Positions 56,248 to 64,000 of a stretch of DNA of 64,000 nt are shown here, piece by piece (the first letter of the stretch is position 1; each line of letters begins with the position of its first letter). The DNA lies in the NCBI GenBank assembly GCA_045603125.1, contig JAZULN010000060.1, positions 59,689 to 123,688 of the forward strand, in the 5' to 3' direction. The position numbers and the translations under genes are program-made. A model generated the notes under the pieces. That model did not search any database. It worked only from the letters and a program-made list of their open reading frames with translations, and was not told the origin of the DNA. This stretch comes from CAKSFT01 sp045603125 (GTDB lineage Bacteria; Bacillota; Clostridia; UBA1381).

Positions 56248-57252
56248 ATGATAATAGACATAAAAAAAGCAATCCTACATATTTTAGACTGTAACTCCGG
56301 GGCGGGTATTTTCTCGGAGGAGGAAATCGACCTATCAGACAATATGGTTTCGGCATACTTTACAAAGCATATAGAAAAGGTATATAACGATGCGGGGCTA
56401 AGACGTGGCGAATTTACCGACAACAGCGGCTTTAAATATCACTTAAAAGAGTATGTGTCGGGTGACATTTCGTTTGCAAATTTTTCGCTCTTTATTGCAG
56501 AAAGACTATATGAAAATATCAAAAACTCGGAGGATGTTGAATCCTCGGATATTGCCGTAATAGAGTGCATAATAAAGGACAGAAAAATCATGGCAATCTT
56601 GAAGTTCGACAATAAAGTAGGCTATGTTCATCAGGTGAGTCAGGAAGGTGGTAAAATCAAAAATGAGATTATAAACCACTATGCAATCCTTCCGCCGATT
56701 ACTAATAAAATTACAAGCTATGCCTTTATTGATATGGAGGATTTTACAATCCGCTATAAGGGTAAGAAGATTACAATAGATGGGGAGAAGCTGGATTTGA
56801 TAGCCGATGCCTGTTTGGAATGTATATTTGATATTTCGGTGAGGGAATCCTATAATGCAGTGAGAAAAATTGCAAAGAACGTGTCGGCAGAGTACGGTGC
56901 GTCGGAAATAGAAACCGAGGCGAGAATGAAAAAGTATGTAAAAGAAACAGCCGTGGCGAAAGAAGAAATCAACGTTGAAGATGCGGCAGAAGAGATGTTC
57001 TCGGGGCTAGTTTCTGCAAAGCATGATTTCTGCGAAAAGTTAAAGGAGGCAAATGTCCCTGAAAAAATCGAGATGAACCCGTATATAGCAAAAAAGGTAA
57101 ATGCAAATATCAGGCTTGTGACAGATACGGGAGTAGAGATACTGTTTCCCTCCGAATATTATAAAGATGATGAAAATATAAGTATAATAAACAATGACGA
57201 CGGGACTATCTCGGTACAGATAAATAATATAAATAAGCTGACCAATAAGTAG
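56248..57252 (+). CDS. Nucleoid-associated protein, NdpA/YejK family
   Basis: 334 residues. The N-terminus 'DIKKAILHILDCNSGAGIFSEEEIDL' and the later 'FANFSLFIAERLYENI', 'ILKFDNKVGYVHQV' and 'ILPPITNKITSYAFIDMEDF' are the pattern of the family that includes E. coli YejK/NdpA. These proteins bind DNA or the nucleoid, though their job is poorly known. No membrane segment. It is followed after eight bases by a metallophosphoesterase in the same operon; the pairing has no known meaning. Confidence 0.82.
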   Translation: MIIDIKKAILHILDCNSGAGIFSEEEIDLSDNMVSAYFTKHIEKVYNDAGLRRGEFTDNSGFKYHLKEYVSGDISFANFSLFIAERLYENIKNSEDVESSDIAVIECIIKDRKIMAILKFDNKVGYVHQVSQEGGKIKNEIINHYAILPPITNKITSYAFIDMEDFTIRYKGKKITIDGEKLDLIADACLECIFDISVRESYNAVRKIAKNVSAEYGASEIETEARMKKYVKETAVAKEEINVEDAAEEMFSGLVSAKHDFCEKLKEANVPEKIEMNPYIAKKVNANIRLVTDTGVEILFPSEYYKDDENISIINNDDGTISVQINNINKLTNK

Positions 57253-57260
57253 GAGTAAAA

Positions 57261-58052
57261 ATGGCAGATTTTAATGAATTTCTAGGGGTTGGGATGAAGG
57301 TCACACCCTATACAGTTAAGAATAAAAAAATACCCGAAGCCTTTTCGGGGTTTCGGATTGCCCATTTATCAGACCTTCATTGTGAGCCGAAAAAGGGGTT
57401 AGTGTCGGAGGTGGCAAAACTTCGTCCTGGAATTATTGCCATGACGGGGGATATGACCGATGACAAAAAACCTTACGGCACATTTATAAAGCTATTGGAA
57501 TCGTTATTAAAAATTGCACCATGCTTTATAGTTTCGGGAAACCACGATGTGAAAAGGGCAGGTTTTAAAAAGTTGGTAGAGGAATGTAAAAATCTCGGTG
57601 CTATATTTTTACAAGACGAAACAAAAGAGATAACCTTTGGGGATGAAAAAATAATAATTTCAGGGATTGAAGACCCGAAGGCTCGATGCGAGAGTATTAT
57701 AGAGAAAAACATAAAAGTGTCTTTAGAAAAACTAAAAAGAGATGATGCTTACGAGATCTTACTATTTCACAGGGCAAATAAGGTTGAGCTGTTAAAAGAT
57801 GAAGGCTTTGACTTAATTCTTTCAGGTCATATGCACGGCGGACAGATGAGAATTCCGGGCGTTGGTGGGATATTAGGGCCGATGTCTTCATTTGCAACGA
57901 AAGAGAGACCGATTCTTCCAAAATTCTCGGGTGGATATTATAAAGTGGGGGGAAGTGACGTGATAGTGAATTGCGGACTGGGAAACCCTGTGCCCCTGCC
58001 ACGGTTTGGAAACCCTACAGAGATTTGTTTAATTACCTTTGAGAGAGAATGA
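57261..58052 (+). CDS. YkuE-type metallophosphoesterase
   Basis: 263 residues, calcineurin-like phosphoesterase. All metal motifs are present: 'IAHLSDLHCEP', 'IAMTGDMTDD', 'IVSGNHDVK' and 'LILSGHMHGGQMRIP', with 'VNCGLGNPVPLPRFGNPTEI' at the end. The last segment is common to YkuE-like and UDP-diacylglucosamine-type enzymes acting near the membrane. There is no signal peptide or membrane helix here, unlike many YkuE proteins. The substrate is unknown. ATG follows AGGAGTAAA. Confidence 0.88.
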   Translation: MADFNEFLGVGMKVTPYTVKNKKIPEAFSGFRIAHLSDLHCEPKKGLVSEVAKLRPGIIAMTGDMTDDKKPYGTFIKLLESLLKIAPCFIVSGNHDVKRAGFKKLVEECKNLGAIFLQDETKEITFGDEKIIISGIEDPKARCESIIEKNIKVSLEKLKRDDAYEILLFHRANKVELLKDEGFDLILSGHMHGGQMRIPGVGGILGPMSSFATKERPILPKFSGGYYKVGGSDVIVNCGLGNPVPLPRFGNPTEICLITFERE

Positions 58053-58117
58053 GGACTTTTAAATATGCAAGAATTTTTATTATATTTAATAATTATGCAT
58101 AAAAATCGGAAAAGCGG

Positions 58118-58146
58118 TTGACAAATTATCAAAAAAGTTGTATTAT
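58118..58146 (+). promoter_or_regulatory. Promoter of the amino acid ABC transporter operon
   Basis: TTGACA (58118..58123), 17-bp spacer, TATTAT (58141..58146), 47 bases before the binding protein ATG. Confidence 0.85.
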
Positions 58147-58192
58147 ACTCTTAAGTAAATTTATTCTATTTAATAAGAAAGAAGGATTTTTT

Positions 58193-58996
58193 ATGAAATT
58201 AAAGAAAGTATTATCACTACTTATGGCAGGTGCTATGGCTACTGCAATGCTAACCGGCTGCGGTAAGAAGGAAGACGTAAAGTTAACTATTCTTGATACC
58301 GAATATGCAGTTGAAGATTATGCAATCTGCGTTGCTAAGGAAAACACAGAATTGCTTGATAAAATCAATGTAGCATTGGCAGAAATGAAGGCAGACGGAA
58401 CAACTCAGAAGATTGTTGACAAGTACATCCAAGGCAAGGCTCACGACTTGGTATTCCAGCAAGATGCAGAAGGCAAGGAAGAGCTTCACATGGCTACAAA
58501 CGCACAGTTCCCTCCATATGAATACTATGAAGGCGATAAGATTGTAGGTATTGATGCTGAAATGGCAGCAGCTATTGCTGATAAATTAGACATGAAGCTT
58601 GTTATCGACGATATGAAGTTTGATGCAATCATCACAGCTGTTCAAACAGGCAAGTCTGATATGGGTATGGCTGGTATGACTGTTACAGAAGACAGATTAA
58701 AGAATATCAACTTCTCAGAAACTTATGCAACAGGTATCCAATCAATCATCGTTAAAGAAGGCAGCGAAATCAAGTCAGTTGATGACCTTTATAAAGAGGG
58801 TGCCAACTACTTGGTAGGTACACAAAAGGGTACAACAGGTGATATCTACTCAGAAGACGATTTTGGTGCAGACAGAGTTATGAAGTATGCATCAGGTAAC
58901 GAAGCAGTTCAGGCATTAGTGGTTGGTAAGGTTGATTGTGTAATCATCGATAACGAACCAGCAAAGGCTTATGTTGAAAAGAACAACAACAAATAA
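58193..58996 (+). CDS. Amino acid ABC transporter binding lipoprotein, circularly permuted
   Basis: 267 residues from ATG 58193 (AGAAGGA before it). Signal peptide with lipobox 'MLTGC' (Cys22). The mature part is a type II amino acid binding protein in the wrong order. Right after the lipobox comes 'LTILDTEYAVEDYAIC..KENTELLDKIN' and 'DGTTQKIVDKYI', which in ordinary homologues is the C-terminal end. A short linker (about 80-92) then leads to 'MATNAQFPPYEYYEGD', normally the mature N-terminus, and on through 'MGMAGMTVTEDRLKNINFS', 'GTQKGTTGDIYSEDDFG' and 'VDCVIIDNEPAKAYVEKN', where the protein stops. Permease and ATPase genes follow. Confidence 0.92.
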   Translation: MKLKKVLSLLMAGAMATAMLTGCGKKEDVKLTILDTEYAVEDYAICVAKENTELLDKINVALAEMKADGTTQKIVDKYIQGKAHDLVFQQDAEGKEELHMATNAQFPPYEYYEGDKIVGIDAEMAAAIADKLDMKLVIDDMKFDAIITAVQTGKSDMGMAGMTVTEDRLKNINFSETYATGIQSIIVKEGSEIKSVDDLYKEGANYLVGTQKGTTGDIYSEDDFGADRVMKYASGNEAVQALVVGKVDCVIIDNEPAKAYVEKNNNK

Positions 58997-59014
58997 TTTA
59001 TGAAATGCTTTTTG

Positions 59015-59045
59015 CGGGGCGGACTTTCTTTTCCGCCCCGTTTTT
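59015..59045 (+). terminator. Partial terminator after the binding protein gene
   Basis: Stem CGGGGCGGA/TCCGCCCCG (59015..59023, 59032..59040), 9 bp GC-rich, then TTTTT. A stem between the binding protein and permease genes usually lets the binding protein be made in excess. Confidence 0.85.
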
Positions 59046-59084
59046 ACGCACATGACTAACAAGGTAGGAGGAAAAGTTTAAGAT

Positions 59085-59813
59085 ATGCAATCCTGGTACT
59101 TAGATATGAAGGAAGATTTCATTCTTAATTTTATAGAACAAGAACGCTGGAGATTTTTAACCACCGGTCTTAAAAATACGCTGATAATTACCTTCTGGGC
59201 CCTTTTGCTCGGTATTCTTCTCGGCGTTATAGTAGCAATTATTAGAGCAAGTTTTGATAAAACTGCTCCCACAATGAAAAAGGGCGTGAAAAAATTTATT
59301 TTCTGGCTCATTAACGGTGTTTGTAAGATATATCTTACCGTAATCAGAGGCACACCGGTAGTCGTTCAGTTGATGATTATGTATTACATAATTTTTGCCA
59401 CATCCAGAAACAGTATTATGGTGGCGGTATTGGCATTTGGTATCAATTCGGGTGCTTATGTTGCAGAGATTGTCCGCTCGGGTATCATGTCGGTTGACGC
59501 CGGGCAGTTTGAAGCGGGCAGAAGCATTGGATTTAACCATGTAAAAACTATGTCTTATATTATAATCCCGCAGGCATTTAAAAACGTTTTGCCGGCATTG
59601 GCAAACGAGTTTATTGTGCTTTTAAAAGAAACTTCGGTTGCGGGTTATGTTACAATAAGAGACCTTACTATGGGTGGCGATATTATACGTGCCAGCACCT
59701 ATTCGGCGTTTATGCCGCTTATTGCTGTTGCGATTATTTATCTTTTGATGGTTATGATTTTAACATGGCTTGTGGGTAAACTTGAGAGGAGGCTAAGAAA
59801 TGATGAAAGATAA
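59085..59813 (+). CDS. Polar amino acid ABC transporter permease
   Basis: 242 residues with about five membrane helices: 'TLIITFWALLLGILLGVIVAI', 'VVVQLMIMYYIIFA' and others. The HisMG-type motif 'TVIRGTPVVVQLMI' and the EAA loop 'EAGRSIGFNHVKTMSYIIIPQAFKNVLPALANEF' (in parts) contact the ATPase. 'LKETSVAGYVTIRDLT' is typical of the glutamine/cystine group. It probably works as a homodimer, since only one permease gene is present. The gene follows AGGAGGAAA and overlaps the ATPase gene by 14 bases. Confidence 0.94.
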   Translation: MQSWYLDMKEDFILNFIEQERWRFLTTGLKNTLIITFWALLLGILLGVIVAIIRASFDKTAPTMKKGVKKFIFWLINGVCKIYLTVIRGTPVVVQLMIMYYIIFATSRNSIMVAVLAFGINSGAYVAEIVRSGIMSVDAGQFEAGRSIGFNHVKTMSYIIIPQAFKNVLPALANEFIVLLKETSVAGYVTIRDLTMGGDIIRASTYSAFMPLIAVAIIYLLMVMILTWLVGKLERRLRNDER

Positions 59814-60558
59814 TGAAGTAATCATTAAAACCGAGGAACTATGTAAATTCTATGGTAAAGATGACTCTATCAAGGCTTTGAACCATGTTAACGCAGAAAT
59901 AAAAAAAGGTGAAGTGGTGGTTGTAATCGGGCCGTCGGGCTCGGGAAAATCTACGTTCTTACGTTCCCTGAACCTTTTGGAAAGTGCAACTGCGGGAAAG
60001 GTATATTTTGAAGGGGTAGACATAACAGATCCTGATGTTGACATAAATGTCCACAGACGAAAGATGGGCATGGTTTTTCAACAATTTAACCTCTTTCCGC
60101 ATATGACAGTTCTTAAAAATCTAACTTTAGCTCCGACCAAGCTTCTTAAAATGAAAAAAGCCGATGCTGAAAAAATGGCACTGGATATTTTAGATAGAGT
60201 TGGCTTAAAAGATAGAGCAGACGCATATCCGGCACAGCTTTCGGGCGGACAAAAGCAGAGAGTTGCAATTGTAAGAGCACTTTGCATGAACCCTGATGTT
60301 ATGCTGTTTGATGAGCCGACATCTGCCCTTGACCCTGAAATGGTCGGGGAAGTTTTGAGCGTTATGAAACAACTTGCCGATGAGGGAATGACCATGATAG
60401 TTGTAACTCACGAGATGGGTTTTGCAAAAGATGTTGCCGATAGAGTAATATTTATGGCAGATGGTAAGATTTTGGAAGAGGGCACACCTGAGGAAATATT
60501 TACATCTCCAAAAAATCCGAGAACACAAGATTTTCTGAAAAGGACATTGGAAAAATAA
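59800..60558 (+). CDS. Polar amino acid ABC transporter ATPase
   Basis: 252 residues, GlnQ type. Walker A 'GPSGSGKSTFLRSLNLLE', Q-loop 'MGMVFQQFNLFPHMTVL', signature 'LSGGQKQRVAIVRAL', Walker B 'VMLFDEPTSALDPE' and the H-loop 'MIVVTHEMGFAKDV'. It drives the import of an amino acid by the preceding permease and binding protein. The ATG lies inside the permease gene, with AGGAGG at good distance, so the two are translated together. Confidence 0.97.
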   Translation: MMKDNEVIIKTEELCKFYGKDDSIKALNHVNAEIKKGEVVVVIGPSGSGKSTFLRSLNLLESATAGKVYFEGVDITDPDVDINVHRRKMGMVFQQFNLFPHMTVLKNLTLAPTKLLKMKKADAEKMALDILDRVGLKDRADAYPAQLSGGQKQRVAIVRALCMNPDVMLFDEPTSALDPEMVGEVLSVMKQLADEGMTMIVVTHEMGFAKDVADRVIFMADGKILEEGTPEEIFTSPKNPRTQDFLKRTLEK

Positions 60559-60579
60559 TTTTTAAAAGGTGTTAAAAAT

Positions 60580-61089
60580 ATGGAATTATTGATATCTGTA
60601 AAATTTGATGATGAAACCAAAGAAAAACTTATGAGTGTCATTGGAGAGCTAAAAAGCTGTACTCGTAAAGGGATGTTCTTTTCTGAACAGAATCTGAGAT
60701 TGACTTTGGTTAATATTTCCAGCGAAGAACCCGACTTGCGACCGCTAAAAAAGATTGTAAATGAACTTTCGCTAAAGCCATTTACCCTAAAATTTACAGC
60801 TCTTGACAGGTCTCGCCGAGATGGTGGGGACATCTATTGGGCTATGGCTGAAGAAAATGAGAATTTGCGAAAAATTTATGACAGCCTATGTTCTGTTTTA
60901 GATGAACAAGGGTATGAATACGATAAAAACACATTCAGACCGAGAGTAAAGCTTGGCAGTAATATCATAGCAAGGCCAAACTTTGAGTTTAATGAATTTG
61001 AGAGTGAAGTTAAGACTATCGCCTTGGAAAAACACAAATTCTATGATCGAAAAGACAGGTTTAAAAGTATATTTGAAAGAAAATTTTAA
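60580..61089 (+). CDS. 2H-phosphoesterase-like protein (ThpR/LigT fold) without its HxT motifs
   Basis: 169 residues resembling RNA 2',3'-cyclic phosphodiesterase ThpR: 'LLISVKFDDETKEKL', 'FFSEQNLRLTLVNIS' at the first motif and 'FRPRVKLG' at the second. In active enzymes these read H-x-T ('HLTLxFLG' and 'FxPHxTLG'). Here the first is Arg40-Leu-Thr42 and the second Arg122-Val-Lys124, so both catalytic histidines are arginine and one threonine is lysine. It may have become an RNA- or nucleotide-binding protein. It follows the ABC ATPase after 21 bases and may share its transcript. Confidence 0.78.
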   Translation: MELLISVKFDDETKEKLMSVIGELKSCTRKGMFFSEQNLRLTLVNISSEEPDLRPLKKIVNELSLKPFTLKFTALDRSRRDGGDIYWAMAEENENLRKIYDSLCSVLDEQGYEYDKNTFRPRVKLGSNIIARPNFEFNEFESEVKTIALEKHKFYDRKDRFKSIFERKF

Positions 61090-61122
61090 AAAACAGGAAC
61101 GAATTTCGTTCCTGTTTTTTTA
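61088..61122. terminator. Bidirectional terminator
   Basis: AACAGGAACGAA (61092..61103) and TTCGTTCCTGTT (61105..61116) with A and T runs, between two convergent genes. The stop of the minus-strand esterase lies in the T run. Confidence 0.85.
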
Positions 61123-62157
61123 TAGATTAAAGTGTTTTTTAAAAAATTTAAATGCACCATTCCAATCCTCACGGCTCATATAATGTATGCCGTCGCGCAT
61201 CTGAAGAGCAATGTTTCCTTCGTGGAATTGGTCACCTACAACGGGCGGTCTATCCTCTGAGATAAATCCTGATTTTCCACATTTTTCGTAGGCGGGTGAT
61301 GCTGCAAGGCATGATAGCATTTCGGACAGAGGGTCATGCTCGCCGGTAGCTGTCGATACCAACACCGGTCTTGGTGAAATTGATGCTAAAAGATAGTGTT
61401 GATCAAAGGGCAGTTCATATTCCTTGTCTTTATATTTTTTATAATTCTCACAAAACCATTGGGGGAAGTTCTGGCAGATTTCTCTTACGTTTTCGCCTAG
61501 TTTTTCTCGGGTCAATGATGCACCGCCGCAGCCTGCACCGCTTGAAAATACACCGGCAAAACGTTCATCGGTAGCAGCGGTAAGGAGTGCGGTTTTTCCA
61601 AGTCTTGAGTGACCGGACACAACAGAACGGTTAATGTCGAGAGAATCTAAAGTTTCGGCATAATCCATTACACGGTGTGCTGCCCATGCCCAGAGGGAAA
61701 GCTTTGCCGAATCTGAATCCGATCGGCTTTTGCCGTTAAAAAGAACACCGGCAAGACCGGTTGTGAAGTCATTATCGTCAGTAGTTATATCTTGATAACT
61801 AAATGATAACACGGCAAAACCGTTGTCAATAATTTCTTCTATCGGCATAAAACGGTCGGGGACAGAATCTCTAAAATTTATGGCCACAAAAAAGGGATAT
61901 TTTTCCTTTCCAACCGGAATTGATGCATATACGGGAAAGGTAAAAGTTTTATCGCCGATATATGACGTGATATCCACCTTTTTTATAGTCGCCTTTCCTG
62001 CACAAAAACAATTTATATAGTTGTCTGTTTCTGTCCATGTAACCTTATCTGGTTTTGGCGGAAGATAGCCGTATTCTTCCCGAAGTAAAATATCGAGCAT
62101 TTCCTCACGTGATTTTAAGGGAGGAAGGTTTCTTTTATCTAAAAGCTCTTTTAACAC
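61120..62157 (-). CDS. Alpha/beta hydrolase, CE15 glucuronoyl-esterase-like
   Basis: 345 residues from GTG 62157, which follows GAAGGAAA; a TTG at 62184 lies inside the previous gene. The nucleophile elbow 'VVSGHSRLGKTALL' matches the G-x-S-R-x-G-K of CE15 and related enzymes, with the likely acid in 'GEHDPLSEM' and the histidine in 'RDGIHYMSREDW'. 'EEYGYLPPKPD' near the N-terminus is also typical. CE15 enzymes cut ester bonds between glucuronoxylan and lignin; related proteins act as acetyl esterases. No signal peptide, so it would act on imported sugars. Last gene of a three-gene minus-strand run. Confidence 0.78.
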   Translation of the reverse strand: MLKELLDKRNLPPLKSREEMLDILLREEYGYLPPKPDKVTWTETDNYINCFCAGKATIKKVDITSYIGDKTFTFPVYASIPVGKEKYPFFVAINFRDSVPDRFMPIEEIIDNGFAVLSFSYQDITTDDNDFTTGLAGVLFNGKSRSDSDSAKLSLWAWAAHRVMDYAETLDSLDINRSVVSGHSRLGKTALLTAATDERFAGVFSSGAGCGGASLTREKLGENVREICQNFPQWFCENYKKYKDKEYELPFDQHYLLASISPRPVLVSTATGEHDPLSEMLSCLAASPAYEKCGKSGFISEDRPPVVGDQFHEGNIALQMRDGIHYMSREDWNGAFKFFKKHFNL

Positions 62158-62173
62158 TAAAATTTCCTTCTTT

Positions 62174-62914
62174 CTATTCTGCAACCAATATTATTCGTTC
62201 TGACTTTTTTGTGGGTTTTTTAAAGGTAAAATCCGAATAGAGGGTAACCTTATTAAATCCTGCCTTCAAAAACATTGCCTTCAGGGTGTCGGCAGGATAT
62301 ACTTTTTGAATATGGTGTTCAAAAAAACGCTTATATCCGCCTTTTTCTTTAACAAAGAAATTTAAGTACATCTCGGAAATTTTCAGGGTTTTATGGTATT
62401 TATTTTCCCATGAGTAAAAAATATCGTCTTCATCGTGGATGAAGGTATTGTCACCGATTATCTGGGAGAGTTTATATTCCGAGCTGATGTCAAATACCAA
62501 AATCCCACCGGGGTTTAAAAAGCAGGTTTTAATTCTTTTAATCATTCTATATATGGCATTCTGGTCAAGACAATAGTTTATGCCGTCTATCATACATAAA
62601 AATGCGTCGGCTGTGCCATATAAGTCAAGCTTTGTCATATCCTGATTTAAATATAGGATTCCCGATTCGGGAGGTGTCTTTGTTCGGGCAACCGACAGCA
62701 TATCTTCAGATTTATCAATTCCTATCATATCGTAACCCCGTTCTGCCAGGGGAATTGTGAGATTTCCTGTGCCACAAGCAAGTTCTACCACCATATCAGG
62801 ATTTTTCCCGTGAATTGTAAAGATATTTTCGATGTAATCGCAAATTTTTTGATAATCAAGGTCCTTTTTCATCAGCGAATCGTAAACCTCAGAAAAGGCA
62901 GTATAACTATTCAT
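62174..62914 (-). CDS. SAM-dependent methyltransferase (class I)
   Basis: 246 residues. SAM-binding 'MVVELACGTGNLTIPLAERGYDMIGIDKSEDML' (in parts) followed by 'LYGTADAFLCMIDGINYCLD' and 'GGILVFDISSEYKL'. This is the small-molecule type (Methyltransf_25-like) common in Clostridia; the substrate cannot be told. The N-terminus 'YTAFSEVYDSLMKKDLDYQKICDYI' is typical of that group. The ATG overlaps the end of the YerC-like gene by eight bases. Confidence 0.87.
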   Translation of the reverse strand: MNSYTAFSEVYDSLMKKDLDYQKICDYIENIFTIHGKNPDMVVELACGTGNLTIPLAERGYDMIGIDKSEDMLSVARTKTPPESGILYLNQDMTKLDLYGTADAFLCMIDGINYCLDQNAIYRMIKRIKTCFLNPGGILVFDISSEYKLSQIIGDNTFIHDEDDIFYSWENKYHKTLKISEMYLNFFVKEKGGYKRFFEHHIQKVYPADTLKAMFLKAGFNKVTLYSDFTFKKPTKKSERIILVAE

Positions 62915-63200
62915 CTTTTTTAAGCCTTTCTATTATCATCTTATATCCGTCGCTACCATAATTAAGGGACCGGTTTACACGGCTGATTGTGGCAGTCGAT
63001 GCCCCTGTTTTTAATACGATGTCGTTATAAATTGTGTTTTGATCGAGCATCAAAGCAACTTCAAAGCGTTGCGACATCGACTGAAGTTCAGATACTGTGC
63101 AAAGGTCAAAGAAAAAGTTCCTGCATTCCTCAACCGTTTCTAATTTCAAAATGCCTTTGAAAAGGTTGTCCATATTCTCGCCGGTTAATTTTTTATTCAT
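62907..63200 (-). CDS. YerC/YecD-type TrpR-like regulator
   Basis: 97 residues. 'LFKGILKLETVEECRNFFFDLCTVSELQSMSQRFEVALML' (in parts) and the recognition helix 'LKTGASTATISRVNRSLNYG' match the TrpR-like YerC/YecD family of Firmicutes. The DNA targets of YerC are not known to me, and tryptophan binding is not expected. ATG 63200 has AGAGGTGA before it. It heads the operon with a methyltransferase and the CE15-like esterase. Confidence 0.9.
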   Translation of the reverse strand: MNKKLTGENMDNLFKGILKLETVEECRNFFFDLCTVSELQSMSQRFEVALMLDQNTIYNDIVLKTGASTATISRVNRSLNYGSDGYKMIIERLKKDE

Positions 63201-63219
63201 ATAAAATCACCTCTTTTAT

Positions 63220-63248
63220 ATTTTAACATATTAGTGTGTGAAAGTAAA
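63220..63248 (-). promoter_or_regulatory. Promoter of the YerC-methyltransferase-esterase operon
   Basis: Minus-strand TTTACT (63243..63248), 17-bp spacer, TAAAAT (63220..63225), 19 bases before the ATG, giving a very short leader. Confidence 0.65.
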
Positions 63249-63311
63249 TAGTTTTGGAATATTTTTTTATGTCTTGCCAATAATAACTAAAAAAGAAGGG
63301 TGATAAAAAAT

Positions 63312-64000
63312 ATGGTATTAGTGGTAAGAACAATTATTTTATATCTTCTCGTCATTGTGTCTTTGCGTGTTATGGGCAAGCGTCAGATTGGTGAGATGCA
63401 ACCTTCTGAGCTGGTTGTTGCAATAATGATATCAGACCTTGCTGCAGTCCCGATGCAGGCAATAGATATCCCCTTAATAAACGGAATAATTCCGGTTCTA
63501 ACCCTGATTGTGGCTGAGGTTTTTATGTCATATCTTAGTTTAAAAAGCAGAAGAATGAGAAAGATTATCTCAGGAGAGCCGAGTATAATTGTATATAACG
63601 GACACGTGAATGAAGGGGAGCTTGAAAGACTAAGGTTTAATATGAATGACCTTTTGGAGCAGCTAAGGATAAATAATTATCCAAACATTTCGGAGGTGGA
63701 TTGTGTTATAATGGAAACTAACGGGCAACTAAGCATTATCCCCAAAAGCGATGTAAAAGGGGTGACCCTGAAGGATTTAAATATTAAAGATGAGCAAGAT
63801 AAACTTCAGCATCTTTTGATAACTGATGGTGAAGTAAATATAAAAGAGCTTAAAAAAATCGGGAAGGATACCGGGTGGCTGGATAAGGAGCTGGAAAAAA
63901 TCGAGGAAGAAATCGGTGACCTGCCCCCCATTGAGGAAGTGGACTTAAACGCTGAGGCATTAGAGATTTCAAGCGTTGATGGCGTTTCTGTTGACGACCA
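63312..64000 (+). CDS. YetF/DUF421 membrane protein (5' part, cut by the window edge)
   Basis: The frame runs open from ATG 63312, behind AGAAGGGTG, to the last base, giving the first 229 codons. The N-terminal part has three membrane helices ('TIILYLLVIVSLRVMGKRQIGEM', 'SELVVAIMISDLAAVPM', 'IIPVLTLIVAEVFMSYLSL'). The YetF signature 'RVMGKRQIGEMQPSELVV' and the soluble domain opening 'IISGEPSIIVYNGHVNEGELERLRFNMNDLLEQLR' (in parts) follow. Related proteins occur in spore-forming Firmicutes and some act in spore membranes. The last visible stretch is acidic ('ELEKIEEEIGDLPPIEEVDL'). The stop is outside the window. Confidence 0.88.
   Translation, partial: MVLVVRTIILYLLVIVSLRVMGKRQIGEMQPSELVVAIMISDLAAVPMQAIDIPLINGIIPVLTLIVAEVFMSYLSLKSRRMRKIISGEPSIIVYNGHVNEGELERLRFNMNDLLEQLRINNYPNISEVDCVIMETNGQLSIIPKSDVKGVTLKDLNIKDEQDKLQHLLITDGEVNIKELKKIGKDTGWLDKELEKIEEEIGDLPPIEEVDLNAEALEISSVDGVSVDD

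Noticed and set aside
58118..58192. Longer N-terminus of the binding protein starting near 58118
   Set aside because: That start coincides with the -35 box of the promoter and would put 25 residues before a perfect lipoprotein signal.

Overview
The window is 64 kb of a low-GC Gram-positive chromosome, most like an anaerobic member of the class Clostridia. The signs are MraZ, RNase Y, YmdB, PdaA, a type III glutamine synthetase, a Spo0E-like peptide, an S-layer-homology surface protein and clear AGGAGG ribosome sites. MurE carries the DNPR motif of meso-diaminopimelate ligases. GH28, GH77 and CE15-like enzymes suggest growth on plant polysaccharides, as in gut Clostridia. I cannot name a genus. 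Most of the window is ordinary core chromosome, with a few accessory insertions.

Layout. 1-3.2 kb: end of a carbohydrate-related operon (serine hydrolase, GH28). 3.2-9.4 kb: tRNA-Glu, obg-mltG-malQ, and glnN. 9.4-19.4 kb: an accessory stretch with two copies of a hairpin-rich repeat, a zinc-knuckle lipoprotein/membrane protein pair behind a candidate structured RNA, a cysteine-rich protein, an operator-controlled small protein, an S24-type repressor followed by a large SLH/GLUG surface protein, a Spo0E-like peptide, tex, and a divergent XRE/small-protein pair. 19.4-20.5 kb: rpsF-ssb-rpsR. 20.8-31.2 kb: division and cell-wall cluster mraZ-rsmH-ftsL-PBP-murE-murF-mraY-ftsW-murG, without murD, murB or ftsQ. 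31.1-34.0 kb: a complete 2.9-kb IS1595-type transposon carrying an ECF sigma factor and its probable membrane partner, inserted in the last codons of murG. 34-42.4 kb: rimP-nusA-rnpM-ylxQ-infB-rbfA, a third repeat copy, then nrnA-trmR-trhP. 42.5-47 kb: two radical-dehydratase-activase type proteins. 47-53.5 kb: rny-ymdB and nadK-argR-recN-rseC. 53.5-58 kb: two NodB deacetylases, radC, a nucleoid-associated protein and a phosphoesterase. 58-60.6 kb: a polar amino acid ABC transporter whose binding protein is circularly permuted. 60.6-64 kb: a 2H-phosphoesterase-like protein without its catalytic motifs, a CE15-like esterase, a methyltransferase, a YerC/TrpR-like regulator and the start of a YetF-family membrane protein.

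The most unusual items are: (1) the circularly permuted binding protein at 58193..58996; (2) the sigma-factor-carrying transposon 31134..34011, with 25-bp perfect inverted ends and an 8-bp target duplication, which rewrites the murG C-terminus; (3) a 162-nt structured RNA candidate at 10659..10820 with its own promoter and terminator; (4) a three-copy repeat whose hairpins differ in sequence but keep their pairing, always just behind a gene; (5) murE with no usable ATG/GTG/TTG start. All functional statements come from reading motifs by eye; no database search was run.
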